A stretch of 64,000 nucleotides of DNA from Gymnopus androsaceus JB14 (taxonomy: Eukaryota; Basidiomycota; Agaricomycetes; Agaricales; Omphalotaceae), in the NCBI GenBank assembly GCA_009733575.1, contig ML769427.1, positions 186,001 through 250,000 on the forward strand, read 5' to 3'. The stretch's first letter is position 1. Each line of letters opens with the position of its first letter. A model generated the notes under the pieces. The model searched no databases and was not told the DNA's origin. It saw only the letters and a program-made list of their open reading frames with translations. The translations under genes and the position numbers were made by a program. This document shows positions 11,852 through 23,522 of this stretch, piece after piece.

Positions 11852-14800
11852 TCATTTGGGTGTTAATTTCCAAATCCCATCGCGCACGACCACAAGTCCT
11901 TCAAGGCGAGCTGCCTCCATGAATATACCCAGTTGTTCCACAGTTTGGTCGTAGCCAGGCGCGAGCTTCAGCATGTTCTGTATCCGATCGACAGGAAGAG
12001 AACCCAAGTTCGTGAGCATGCCTTCGATGAACTAACAATGAAGAAGGTTCTTGCTTTTAGCGTAGCAAAAGTCGGGTAAACAGCGAAGCCACGTGCCTTC
12101 CAATATACTTTCATCTGTTCAGCCTGCTGCTGCTGAACACTAGGTGCCGAAGGAAGTTCCATTGCAGAGTTTGCAACTGAAAAAGGTGTTAGCGAGATCA
12201 CCAGCATCATTTTATGAAATCCGTACCAGCCCTCGGTTCTCTAGGAGTGGTACCAGCAGCATCAGCAACCTCGAGTAGCGAGAATGTATTATTGCCCTCT
12301 TCTTTGAGAACCCCCAAGTCGACCCAGGTCAAAAGCGCTTTCAAAGCCGCGGCCTTGTCGACCGAGGAGCCAACTTGGTCAATCAGCTTGTCCATTGTCC
12401 AAACATCTATCGCATAGTGGTTCATTTCTGACAGGGGCAGGCACCCGGAAGGTGCTTCCTTATCACCTTTAAGCTCCCTAGAAGGGCACCCCGAAATCGG
12501 TTCAAGAGATCTATTTAATGTAACCTTCGAAGAGACCTTTGTTACATTTGGATTGGACTTTGGGGCCAGCCTGCCCATCGTGCAACAAAGCCCCTTTGAA
12601 GTGAATTAGATCTCTTGCATTGATTTCCAGATGTCCTTCTAGTGAGTTTGAAGGTGTATAGAGAATACTCCCGGTGTTCCACGCTGGTATCGTACTCACT
12701 TTGCTGGGAAAATAGCTCGATGAAAGCAGCTTCTAGGGGTGGAACGTTGGTCTCGATGGTTCGATCTTCTAGTTGCAATTCGAGATGCACAGTACCCAGG
12801 TGTGGTAGCCAGCGTAACTGTTTGTCCGGTTTGAACGTAGAATACCGTTTCGCATACTCTTCTTGTAAACTAAGCAATAACAATAAGCATGAGTAAAACA
12901 AGTGTCTTTTTCAACATACGTGCGGAATTGCCCTGGCATGACAATTTCTGTCGCTTCGAGCATGGGCCAAAAATGTTTGGATATGATTGTTGGGTGCAAA
13001 ACAGTCTTGAGACAGAATCTTGAATTGGAGCCATGAAAAAGTAAACGAGAAATCGGTACCTCGTTCTGGGACTGAACGTGTCCGTCAATCCGTTTAGAGT
13101 CAGACATGTCTTTCAACATGACCTCGCAGGCTTGCAGAGCAGCCTCTCCAAAGCGAATCTTGAGGATTTCAATGCTGCGACGCTGGTAGAAAAGTTAACC
13201 AGGGATAAATCAATGGTGGAGTTCACATGGCTTACCTCCTTCTCCACTTTTTCACTGTCATCATCAGTTACAGAAAGTAGACGTTGCGCCAAAAGCACTT
13301 GTAGTTCCTTGACAAATAGATCTTTCGAGTCGTAAATGCTGACGAGTGTGCTGACGATGTCGCTTGGCTTGTTTGCGCGAAAGTCTGTTATATGGCGTAA
13401 AATATACCAAAGCATAGCAAAAATAAAGCCTTTACCTGGCCCAGCATCAACAGGTTCTGGCTCCCAATTGGGATCGTTGTACTCTTCAAGCTCCGTCTGA
13501 TGAAGAGGTTGGATAGGTTCACTGTCGTCTACGAGAGGATCACCGCTATCATCGTCACCGGTGAGATTTGATATAATGCATCGGATTGTATCAGGTCGTT
13601 CTCTACATACATATTCTATTAGAGTTGTTCAGGAAGGTGTTCAAGTGACCTACCGAAGGTATCGCCTGATAGGATCTGCGACTTTAAAAAGTAACACTCC
13701 TGGTGGATCTATGACACGCAGACATTTAATTGTGGCAACGTATTGCGTTAGAATCAAACGGGTGTCTGCGCCAGGATGTAGCAAGCGCTTGTGGTTTCTA
13801 GATCCTCGTCAGTGACATAACGGATTCTAATTTTATGATCTGCTTTACGCTTTGCGCAAGGTATGAACCAGATTGGCGCGTTGATCAACGCGATGCAGAC
13901 ATTCCTGCCGCAGGGTTAGCAGTTTCTTATGAGCAGATGCATGTCACGTACTTTAAGATCTTGCAAAGCCCCGGTGGATTCCGGAAAGTCGATAATTATA
14001 TCAAAGATCTCTTTTGTACTACTAGGAATTAGAGAGGATCGCCCTGAAGAGCACGAGACTTGCCGCAAGTCACAAAGCGTCTTGGCCATATGGAAGTCAA
14101 ATCTAGAACCGACGTTTTGCAGCATTGCTCGAGCATCGTCCGCTGAATGCAAGGTTAGGAGAAAAAAAACCCAGGTAAAAGGTTATGCATCGTACTTGTT
14201 GTAGCATTTCTCCCATACATCAACAGCATCCACGGAACAACTTGGTTCGTCATCCACTTTCTTAATTCCCCCAGCACAGATGTTGACCACTGCCCGGCGA
14301 AATTTGAGACAACGTGAGCCTCAATATGCTCATATCCCACACTGGCAATGATATTCTCATATCTGTCGAGAAGACCTAGGGTTTCAAATGCCTCCCACAT
14401 CTTAATGTTGGGCTCCGGCGCACTAGTACTCGGATCAGAAGGTGGTAAGGTAGATGCGCATAGTTCTTTGAAGCCACGAACAAAGGTAGGCGTTAGGATG
14501 GAGAATATGTGAGTCTGGAATGAGAGGACGAAAGCTGATTGAAGAGTGGCGCCCAGTCTGATTTGAAATAGTGAGCGGGGATAAGAAACCAGGAGAGACG
14601 GAGCGCACTCTGATCTTGGCATCCATTTGTTGTACCATTGAAGCAGTCGAAACACGAGATTTAGGATGAAGCTTGTATCCGATGTGCGCTGAAACTATAA
14701 TGAGTGAGTGCGACAAATTGTGGGAGTTTGCGTACCTCGTATTCGAGCGTATACTGGTCCACTTCTTCCTTGATTACAGGGAGCCGCTTCCTCATATCAT

Positions 14801-15203
14801 CTAAGGATCCCTTTCAGCGAGAAATCTCATTGAAGCGGGGGCCGAACACACCAAGAAATGTCTCTAGGAGAATAGGAAGACGCCGGCATTTGTTCAAGAG
14901 TTCGAATGAGGCTTGAAAAGTGCTTTTATCTGAAGATGATGAACGATATTGGACAAGCCATGTACAAAAGGCCGCACCATATTCAGTCAATGGATCAGGT
15001 TCATCCAGTCCTCTGGGTCGAATGCATTCCCTAGCAATATTCCACGCCTGAAATATGGTCAGAGATTGAAGAGAGGGCAGATTCAGAAGACGCGCCTGGC
15101 TGAAATTCAGCAGTCCTACAATCCCTGGTTCATTTTGGTTTAGTCGCGTGAACGATTCTTGCCATTTGGCAGCAACTTGTGCGCGCAAAGCGTCGGTGGC
15201 CAT
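11852..15203 (-). CDS. APC2: Anaphase-promoting complex subunit 2 (cullin-like)
   Basis: APC2 is the cullin scaffold that holds the RING subunit APC11 in the APC/C ubiquitin ligase. The start ATG at 15203 begins MATDALRAQVAAKWQESF. The middle carries cullin-homology segments: DMLKDMSDSKRID-like residues near 13090, LHPTIISKHFWPM near 12980, KPDKQLRWLPHLGTVHLEL near 12800, and the winged-helix motif HYAIDVWTMDKLIDQVG followed by LTWVDLGVLKEEG near 12350. The C-terminal APC2 domain reads FIEGMLTNLGSLPVDRIQNM, then YDQTVEQLG, and ends VVRDGIWKLTPK before the stop at 11852. Many short introns are present. An apparent in-frame stop near 14815 is removed by an intron (GTGTGT...CCTTAG) joining ETFL to DDMRKRLPV. 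No frame break was needed in the parts I spliced. Confidence 0.9.
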
Positions 15204-15630
15204 TTAAACTGAGGATATTTGAGATTTACTGAGAAAAGATTCGGTTCATGATGGTCTTCTGGTAGTCAATGCGCGATCACATGTCGGCTTAGCGGCAGCT
15301 TTCTCGGACGAAATTTCAGAACAAATATTGTATAAAAGTCCTGAGGACTTTACAGTACATACTACATTCGATCCGGTATATATACTGAACAGAAGTCAAG
15401 TAGACGGTACAACTAGGTACAACTTTACAAGATTCCAAGAAATATAAGTATCCGCCAGGTTTGAATCCCTGGTCAGGCAACGGAGAGCGACTGTGTCGTC
15501 TTGACCCGGGCCGTTAATGCCCCACCAAAAAGAAGAAAAAAATAAGTATATAACCAAACGACAGGTCTGTGTCCAGGAACTGCATTAGTTCAAAGATAGA
15601 TCTTTTTCAGCTCAATAACGCACCTTGTTT
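15204..15630. other. Intergenic between APC2 and the SH3 protein gene
   Basis: It serves as upstream region of APC2 and downstream region of the SH3 gene. It contains AT-rich TATATA tracts near 15376-15386 and a short dyad, CCAGG...CCTGG, at about 15450. I see no gene or tRNA. Confidence 0.4.
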
Positions 15631-17270
15631 TCAGACTCGACTCGACATCCTCTTGGCAGCGGCTAAGAAAGCTGGAAAGTCTTCCCCTACAGTGCCAAGG
15701 TTAGTACAAGCTAAACCCTTGTGGTGCTACAACAAACCTGCTTGACGGAAACAGTCCACAGGAATTAAGCCTGGTATTTTCGCCTCCAGTGCCCTCGCCT
15801 TTCCTTTCCGTTGTCATTGCCGACTTTCTCAACGAGAGCCCATCCGTCTGGAAAGACTCGCAAAAGTGTGACTATATCGCCAACTTCGACTGCGAGTTCA
15901 TCGTCCAGAGAGGGCACAAAAGGTCGGCGGACGATCTCTGACTCGCTAAACTCATGGACATGCGCAGGCGGCGTGAGGAGAGCGCTGCTAGAAACTGAAT
16001 TCCTGGGTGGCTTCGGGAAGCTAAACATTTCGCTCGGAGAGAATGGACGAACGGACATCGGTGAAGGAGAAAGGGAAGATCTAGATGTAGGGGAAGTAGG
16101 GGATGGTGGTAGATAGAGATTAGCATTTCCAGCGACCATAGCTGGAGGTGGGTGCACCAGAACATTGCTTTGGACCTGGTTATCTGTGGAATTGTCCAAG
16201 TTAATCAATACTGCAGGAGCATTCATTCCTTGTGGATGTGCCAGGAAACCAGGAGCATGGGTGTCCCGAATCTCTACCATCGCAGGAATTTCTGGAAGAT
16301 CGACGGAGGAACGAGGTGCAGTTGCGATGTCGTAGCTGGTGGCAAAGCTGCTCCGCTGCGACACCATCCCGTTGGATTGGGAGGTATTGCCAAAATCGTA
16401 AGTGCTGCTGGAGAGACCTTTCCAATTGTTTAACCGGTTAGCACGACGATTTCGGAGACGATTTCTGATAAACATAACCAAGAAAGCTATGAGGACTAGC
16501 AGGGAGCAAACCACTATTCCTGCGATGGCCCCGTTCGAAAGTTTGTGAGACGAATCGTTGCTACCGGAGTTGGACAAGCCACCATTGCCATCTCCGGTGC
16601 TCGAGGACCCATTAGAAGCCACAACGGTGGCTCCAGAGTTACTAAAAGCAGTTTCAGTTCCAAAACTGGGAGAGGAGCTGATTGGATCTGCCCCGACATT
16701 CTGAGGGGCCGAAGCAGCTACGCCTGAGGAGGCTGTAGGAGCTCCTCCAGTTGAAATAGCGCTGCTGACAATGACGTTCAAAGCCGGCGCTGTAGAGCCT
16801 GATGCAGTCAGGATGTTCGAACTGAGCGTCGCACTTTCCTTGCCGGTATTTGTGCTGGTACCTGTAGTACTCCCACTACTTCCCTCCCTAGTGCTGGTAC
16901 TCTCACCGTTGGCGGTATTCGAGCTAATGGGCCGAGCCCCTTCATTCGAGCTCGTACTTTCACTGTTATTGGAAGAGCTTGGGCCAGAGCCCGCACTACT
17001 GCTCTCGCCCGAACTTCCAGAGCTAGAGGTGGGCGAGGAGGGGGAGGAAGAGTCTGTTGTAGTAGTAAAAGTGGTTGGCGTAGCAGAAGTGGTTGGCGTA
17101 GCAGATGAAGTCGGGTAGGCTGGTTCATCTCCGCCAATAAGAGCGGTAAGAAGGGGGCTCAAAATTGGGATAGATACCGGTAGGTCGAGAAGAGAAGGAT
17201 CGCGTTTTTCAAAAGAATTATGGGCTAAGATAGCGCGGGATAAGCGCGTATGAGCGGACTCGCCATGCAT
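15631..17270 (-). CDS. Ser/Thr-rich single-pass membrane protein with cytoplasmic SH3 domain
   Basis: This is probably a plasma-membrane sensor or adaptor with a glycosylated outer part. From the ATG at 17270 there is an N-terminal stretch (residues 1-50), a long Ser/Thr/Gly-rich mucin-like region, a juxtamembrane SNGAIAG and one hydrophobic helix (IVVCSLLVLIAFLVMFIRN), followed by a basic stop-transfer. The cytoplasmic tail is Pro/Ser-rich and ends in an SH3 fold (FVPSLDDELAVEVGDIV ... DGWALVEKVG ... GLIPVDCFRQAG). The last SH3 strand is in a different frame from the rest, with a break near 15801-15811 in an A-rich run. The straight frame would end at 15765 as WRRKYQA. A final exon, after an intron at about 15680-15735, ends KRMSSRV at 15631. 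A conserved SH3 end across the break argues for an indel. Confidence 0.72.
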
Positions 17271-17823
17271 GGGGAGGTTTGGAGGACAATGATCCTGGTC
17301 GGATTAGGTAAAAGATTGTGGGGAAGAGAAAGGAATGTGAGGGTGTCTTCTGTTGGGGAAGGTGAAAGGCAGAGACCAGGAAAGAGAGGAGATTGCGAGC
17401 CTGCAAATATGTAGGGTGGAGTCAAACAGACAGATCTATCAGAGCCGCCTGATATGCATATGGCGGATTGCTTCTATGCTTCCGCGTAAGTATATCACAG
17501 GCGCCTGGAAAAAAAAGATCGGTTGTCGTCCGTGTTGCTTCTTCCGTGAATTGTAAGTTGCAACGAATCCCATGCCAAAACCAATCCGACAGCGCACAAT
17601 GATAAGCTAGCGAGTAGCTTCCAGGTAGCATCCCCACTATGTATACAAAGCACCGTCCATTCGGAAAGACATACATACCCATCATCAGCCCATGATTACT
17701 GTCGAATGCAACAAGTATCAGTGGAAGCAAAGAAATAAATAATTACCGCAAGGATTATAACTTATAATATCTGCACTATATGGTAAGTAGAAGGAATACT
17801 CGTACATGCCCTCTATCGAGATA
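17271..17823. other. Intergenic stretch
   Basis: This is upstream of the SH3 gene and downstream of the sugar transporter. The minus-strand frame 17422-17730 has no recognisable features and I do not count it as a gene. Nothing else is visible. Confidence 0.4.
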
Positions 17824-20565
17824 TCATCTCAAACCTCGGTCATCCCTACCTACCATCTCATAGTCTACATCCTCGTTCTCGTCCTCGTCTTCTATCGGCC
17901 TGGCCACTCTGCCCTCATCCATTCTTGACATCGTCACGTCCTCGTCCACATCAGCACTGAGAGCTTGGTATTCCGAAACATCTCCGTGACTAATATTCCG
18001 CCTTAATAGCCGTCCAATCCAATTGTCAGAATTCGAATTCGACCGACCATCCGACCTGCGGTCTGCGTCGACTCGGGGGATACAGTGAGCCCGAGGGAGG
18101 CCCTTGCAGAAACGTCGATCTTTCAGAGACGGCGCCATTGGCAAACGATCTGTTGCTACTCGCTAAATTAAAGTGTCAATCCGTGTCGATCATTAGAAAA
18201 AAATGCAAGCTGCTGACCTTCGCCGAAAACAGCGTCCATGTCTTCCAATGATACACCTTTTGTTTCAGGATAGACTAAAGGAGAGGGTTAGCACTTGAGA
18301 AAACAGGACCTAAATATCTCCTCACGGAAATAGACTAGAGAAAATGCGTTCCATATCAGTAACAAAACTTGAATAGAATAAAGAGACTTGCTTACCTAGT
18401 ATAAAACTGCAACAACAAAAGAATGCGTGCATGATGTACAGTCTCCATGTAATGACCTCTTGCAGATAAGGAGTCATTTCTCCAACGAGAAAATTAAAGG
18501 CCCAATTTGTTGCAGTCGATAGTGAGACACCTTTGGCTCGCACCGTCAAAGGCATGATCTGCAATAATGAATTTCACTCTCATTATTTTGATTTTCAACA
18601 AATACTCACCTCGGGAGGATATAACCATGGAAGGGGTCCCCAGCTACCATGGATTGAGTATAAAGAACAACTTTAAGAAGCCTAAACACACCTATAACCG
18701 AATGCTGCATTGAAAATAATGACGCAGATAACAACAGCGTTGGGGGTTTCTGGACGATCTAGATACAGAAAATATCCTGTAGAAAACAACGCAACAGCCA
18801 TCTGCAATGGTGAAAGTCAAAAAAGTGTCTTCCCTTTAAGATTATGAAAGACTTACGACCACAGCACCAGACAGCAAAATGGGCCTGCGTCCCCATCGAT
18901 CGACAAGATACCACCTGAAATTCCTGTTAGTACAAACGAGGCGCGGGAGGTAAGGGACGTACGGGGGTAAAGTACTAAGAACATATACGATAGAGTTGAC
19001 ACCGGTCATTAAAATGGCTTGACGGCCGTGCCAGCCAGCCTCTAGAATCAGAGGTCTCAGCCAACACGAATCGATTTAGGTAGCCGCTAATGTACCTTCA
19101 AACACCTTGGCTGTAACAAGAAATTAGCTCGCCGGCACCTTCACTTAGACAAGAGAAAAACTCACGAGCATAATAAGAGATTACTGTAAACCGTTACAGT
19201 CAATGAAGAGAGTTGCTTCAGAATAGTCATCGTACCATTGATTCCGTTCTAGAGGCTTTGGAGTCAGCTATGTAAATTCATGGTATTAGAACAACGCACT
19301 AGTTGTGCAAAAGCCTGTGATGACATTGCAAGCAGCACCCTCCGTTTGTACTTACGCCACATCATAGCATAAGATCTTCCTTCACCAGACTCGCGCTAAT
19401 GATCCTCTGTGAGTAACAGCCTGAAAAGAAGAATGGAAAAACTCACCTCTAATGACACTTTATCCTTAATTTCCCTATACTCCGTCTTTGCTACAGGATT
19501 ATCCAGATCTCCACCGTGCAAGTCGGCGATGACACGGAGCCCTTCGTCGTCTTTGTCAGTGTCTATCAACCATCTACAATCAAGGTGAGTAAGATATGGA
19601 ATAACAACTATAAAAGCGCTCACCGTGGAGATTCGGGCATAATCAGACTCCCTGCGGCAAGGAGGGCTCCTATGATACATTGAATAAATAAGGGTATTCT
19701 CCATGAATAGTCAGAATCAATGAAGGAGCAAAAGTAGTCCGTCCACTGTGAGCTTTTAGGTGAGTGCATGGCATTCCAAGATTTGACTACTGAAAACGCA
19801 CAACAGAAACTGAGTAGCCGAAAACGTTTCCTGTAAACTCCGCTGCAGCTAGGGCGCCTCTCTAATAGGAAGAAGATGGTGAGAGACGCTTCAGACAGGA
19901 TATCCGAGGATTTACATGATTTGGTGGGGAAATTTCACTCTGATATATAGGTACGATTGTACTGTAACAATGTGAGATCAGTTACCGAGTCGAACGGAGA
20001 GACTGACACGCACGATAATAGTCCAACACCTGCACCGCTAATTGCTCGTGCAAAAACCATGGACCAGAACCCCGTAGTAAATGTCTGAATGGCACCGCCC
20101 AATGTGAAGACGATAGCACCGATGAACAGTGTACCCTTACGGCCAATGATATCCCCTACGCGACCAGCAGCGAGGGAGGTTACTATGAAAGGCTAGATAA
20201 GATGTCTATAATGTCCGTTTTCGTACCACAATTACATACCGAAAGCCCCGACTTCTAGTACAGCAACCATAGTTCCTATTGCGACAGCATCTGGTCTTTC
20301 GAAGTACTTGATGAAATGAGGGCCGGTAATAATGCCAGACATTACGCTGGGAGTCAAAGCATTAGAATTGCAGTTTGTGTTTTATTTCTGGATGCAAGTA
20401 CCCTTGATCATATCCAAACTAGAAAAGTATTCAATAAGGAACTCGGACACATGAGCTACATGCTCTTACAAGAAATACGCCCAAACTGGCAAAAACGGAG
20501 ACAGCAAATAGCAATGGCTGACCGACAAGCCTTCTTCTGCGCGGTTCTGCACTGCGTAGAGCCAT
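17824..20565 (-). CDS. MFS sugar transporter (sugar porter family)
   Basis: This is a proton-coupled or facilitative sugar carrier of the plasma membrane with about 12 helices. The start ATG at 20565 gives MALRSAEPRRRR, then the first helix LLFAVSVFASLGVFL. Spliced exons show GYDQGVMSGIITGPHFIKYF, the loop 2-3 motif GRVGDIIGRKG, the loop 6-7 motif MPESPRWLIDTDKD near 19590, and late helices PLTVRAKGVSLSTATNWAF and NFLVGEMTPYL, followed by the YPETKGVSLEDMDAVFGE signature near 18240. The cytosolic tail is acidic and ends DYEMVGRDDRGLR at 17824. This reading assumes an acceptor (GAGTAG) just upstream; another acceptor would give a shorter tail ending near 18025. At least eight introns split the gene. 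The substrate cannot be assigned from sequence alone. Confidence 0.88.
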
Positions 20566-21087
20566 TTTGGAGGTAATTTTGGCTCTACGGCGCTGGTAGT
20601 GTTGACAAAAAAGAAGGTGGGAGTAAGCGGGGTTGATTTAATTTGATCTTTTCTCGGCCCGCTTGCCACAAACAAGCGCTGTTCCGAAGTTCGCGCCCAG
20701 CGCGTCCCGCCCATGTACTCTACGTGGCCAGTTCTCTTCGAGCCGGCCCTTCGCATTTGGGGACTCGGAAAATAATGACAGCTGTGTCGAAAAACGGAGG
20801 CCACCTCCAAAATTTCCTCTTCGGAGGTGACGAAATCAGTTCAATTTAGTTGTGTTGCGGTTCTTAGGTGAATGAATTAGGAACTGAATGATAGGCTTTT
20901 TCAAACAGCTGGAAAACTTCCAATTTTTTTTTTGTCTACGAAGATTATTTGCAAGCTATCTATGAGGTACAACATTTTGGTAACGGTGGGTACAAGAAAT
21001 TTCTACACTTCTATAATGATTATGATTGATAATATGTACAATTGTCAACAGAGAAAGCAAGAACGATGTAGAGAGCTATATATAATA
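20566..21087. other. Intergenic region upstream of the transporter
   Basis: It holds the transporter promoter and a second copy of the foldback repeat. The only open frame (20466-20810, minus) overlaps the transporter start and is not a separate gene. Confidence 0.45.
20779..20911. repeat. Foldback/MITE-like element, copy 2
   Basis: The left end is CAGCTGTGTCGAAAAACGG and the right end is CTTTTTCAAACAGCTG, which is the imperfect reverse complement. The interior segment CCACCTCCAAAATTTCCTC, then GGAGGTGACG, parallels copy 1 at 4887-5026. It is about 133 bases and non-coding. It sits just upstream of the sugar transporter gene and may carry regulatory effects. Confidence 0.45.
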
Positions 21088-22254
21088 TTAATGGTCCAGA
21101 GCAAGAACAGTAAACTTGAGTTGCCCGTTAGCAATCGGTTCGCATTTCACCTTCTCCATGTTGTCAACGATAAAATGAGCACCACAGTTTTCGATCTTTG
21201 AGCGTTCATGGCTAGTGCAGACAGCGATAACGGTAGCACCGCTAGCAACACCGGCGCGGATTCCACTCGGGGAGTCCTCAAAGACAACGCATTTCTTCGC
21301 ATCGTAACCAAGACACTTGGCAGCAAGGAGGAAGGGGTCGGGAGCGGGCTTTCCAGCCTTGAGACGCTTGTCGTCGGCAGTGATGGTAACAGGAGGAGGT
21401 GTAATGCCGACGCGAGTCATGCAGCCGTACGCGTACGTCTTGGCTCCTGACGTTGCAACAGCGTACCGACCTAAAGGTTGGAAAGTAAGTAAAAGGATGT
21501 ATTAAAATAGAGAAATGAGGAACATACCAGCAGGAATTGACTCGATCATCTTCTTCACACCAGGAAGAATCTGAACAGAGCGGTCAACGGCGGCTGCTTC
21601 GATCTGCCACGCTTCGAGCTGGTGGATTTTGCTCTTGTCGTTGAACTGTTCATCGATCACCTCCATATGGACCTCCTCCATAGATGGATCCTCAAACTCG
21701 GCATGATACTGGTCCATAACATCAGCTTCGGGAACAGCAGACATTCTCAGGGCGCTGCTGAGTCTGCTGGCAAAGGAAGGACGACGGGAAGAGTCTGAGA
21801 AAGCGAAGGAGGAGGCACGAGAAGATGGGGCTGAGCTGCCCGGGGTGAGTGCAGGAGTGCCGCTTTCAGAATCAAGTGCGGATTCGGAAGCGAAAGAAGA
21901 CATGGAACCACGTCGCGAACCGGGACCATGAGTGGTGTAGGCATCGGCGAAGAAGAGAATAGATTCTTCGAAATTCTGGACTTCGTCATCCATCTGGTGA
22001 GACAAGATACTGGGCTTGAATTGGGCGAGGTTGTCGACGGCTCGCTTGCCATGGGTAGCAGCAATCACGTATGCAGGGTCTTGCCCTATATCTTTTGCGA
22101 CTTTTCCCCAGGCGGCTTCGACAGCTGCTATGGAGTCGGTCAAAGTTCCATCCTGGATAATGGCCAAAATGATTAGAGAAACGCGTAAGATAGGCGTGAG
22201 CCTGCGTACCATGTCAAAGAGGACGGCATCGGCGACGAATGTTTGAGGCGACAT
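21088..22254 (-). CDS. HAD-superfamily phosphatase with Ser-rich insertion
   Basis: This is a predicted cytosolic sugar- or polyol-phosphate phosphatase of the haloacid dehalogenase superfamily. The ATG at 22254 gives MSPQTFVADAVLFDM, and an intron (GTACGC...ATCCAG) joins it to DGTLTDS, forming the catalytic DxDGTLTDS motif. The cap helix region AAVEAAWGKVAKDIG, then THGKRAVDNL, resembles fungal glycerol-3-phosphatase/2-deoxyglucose-6-phosphatase proteins. After one more intron (about 21473-21530) come the Lys motif RLKAGKPAPDPFLLAAK and the acidic motif VVFEDSPSGIRAGVASG. The odd part is a Ser/Ala-rich insertion of about 90 residues (GSRRGSMSSFASE through SRLSSALRMS) in the cap, which normal relatives of about 240 residues lack. 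Substrate unproven. Confidence 0.88.
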
Positions 22255-23522
22255 TTTAATTTCTAGGTCGTTCAAGAGAAAAGGCTTTTAAGAATGTAGA
22301 GTTGGATCTTCAATTGAAGAAAGGGATGTTGCTGATTTGAAACCCATCCATCCTCGACTCTTTATACCAGAAAAAAAAAATAGGAGTCTAAAGGTGACGT
22401 CAAAGGGAGAGGCGCTGTAGCGAGGGGCCAAAGTAATCGGCGGACGACATGTCGTTGGAGACGCTATCCAAGGCACCGATAGGTTATCTTGCCAAAATAG
22501 GACGAAGGGAATGATTTCTACGATGCGATTTTCTGATATAAATTGTTTTTGAAATTACTCCCTAGAGCTCCACACTTTTTAAGCGATACCGGCGTTCTCG
22601 CTGTAGTGAACTGAGTAGACGGTAACACGCATAATACCTCCTCTCTTCATCTTGGAAAAGGTGGAGCTGTTTCGGTTTCCGTTCAACGCGTAAGAAACGC
22701 GGAATCCGACGAGCACGAACGTGAAAGCAAGTGGAAAAGGATATGATTCTGATGTGGGAAATTTCAGCTCGGCATCGGAGTTCGGCCCAAATCGCTTCTG
22801 TACAGAACTTGTTTTACACAACTCTTTCTCTAGCGTCTCTCTCTAACATAGGACGAAGGATCACTACTGTGTGCCTCCATCCAAACATTGCATCGGTTGC
22901 TGACGAAAATCTTGTCAAAAAAAAAAAAAAAAACTCCTTATCTAACGCAATGGGCCGAGAAGCGAAACTCAGTCATAGAACTCAATAGAAAGTATGCGCT
23001 TTCTTTCAGTTACACAAAGTTCACATAGCTATGGGGCCCATTCATCAAATCCCATTGAAGTTTGAACTGGATACATATCAGAAGAAAACTTTATGAATTC
23101 CGTCAGTGGAGCAATGGTTGCGTTTCCTCAACCCCAGATGTACGTCTCGAATGGGTGAAAGAATGCAAGGCTGTATTTTAGGGCAGCACCCCAGAATCCA
23201 TAACAATGTTGTCTTTGATGTACAGTCCATTGATTCTTATACGTCTGTAAGTAAGTATGGCATTATTCTTTAGTCTTTGGACGCTTCGTTTTCTCTTTTT
23301 TTAATCCAGTCCTTATCGTCAACAAAATCATAAAAATCATCCTCCTCGCTGATAACGGTAATCAAATCCCATATAAACGTTCGCTTCTTTTCATCTAAAG
23401 TGGATCTCAGCGTCATAGGGTATAGAGAGGACCGCCGGAAACACACGAGTTAGTTCATTCAATTGTGGCGCACATCAAAACAGTATGTTCAGTATGTTTT
23501 TCTCCTTGAGTCGTCATCTTGT
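22255..23522. other. Intergenic region with two small anonymous ORFs
   Basis: The segment holds an 18-base A tract at 22915-22933 and two small minus-strand frames described separately or noted here. One is 80 codons (22579-22821), including FPLAFTFVLVGFRVSYA, with no recognised family. Nothing else is recognisable. Confidence 0.35.
23270..23416 (-). CDS. Possible 48-residue acidic small protein or exon
   Basis: This frame starts MTLRSTLDEKKRTFIWDL and continues with an acidic-aromatic stretch, SEEDDFYDFVDDKDWIKK, before the stop. The composition (alternating charged and aromatic residues, no stops) looks coding, but it may be a single exon or chance. It is shorter than usual gene-finder limits. 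It lies just upstream of the tandem duplication. No family recognised. Confidence 0.25.
   Translation of the reverse strand: MTLRSTLDEKKRTFIWDLITVISEEDDFYDFVDDKDWIKKRENEASKD

Noticed and set aside
14800..14830. Apparent in-frame stop in APC2
   Set aside because: An intron (GTGTGT...CCTTAG) removes it and restores the conserved order ETFL-DDMRKRLPV.
15440..15500. tRNA-like T-arm (CCAGG TTTGAATC CCTGG)
   Set aside because: No D arm, anticodon arm or acceptor stem could be built around it on either strand.
17422..17730. 102-codon minus-strand frame upstream of the SH3 gene
   Set aside because: It starts in UTR-like sequence and lacks any motif. It is likely a chance frame.
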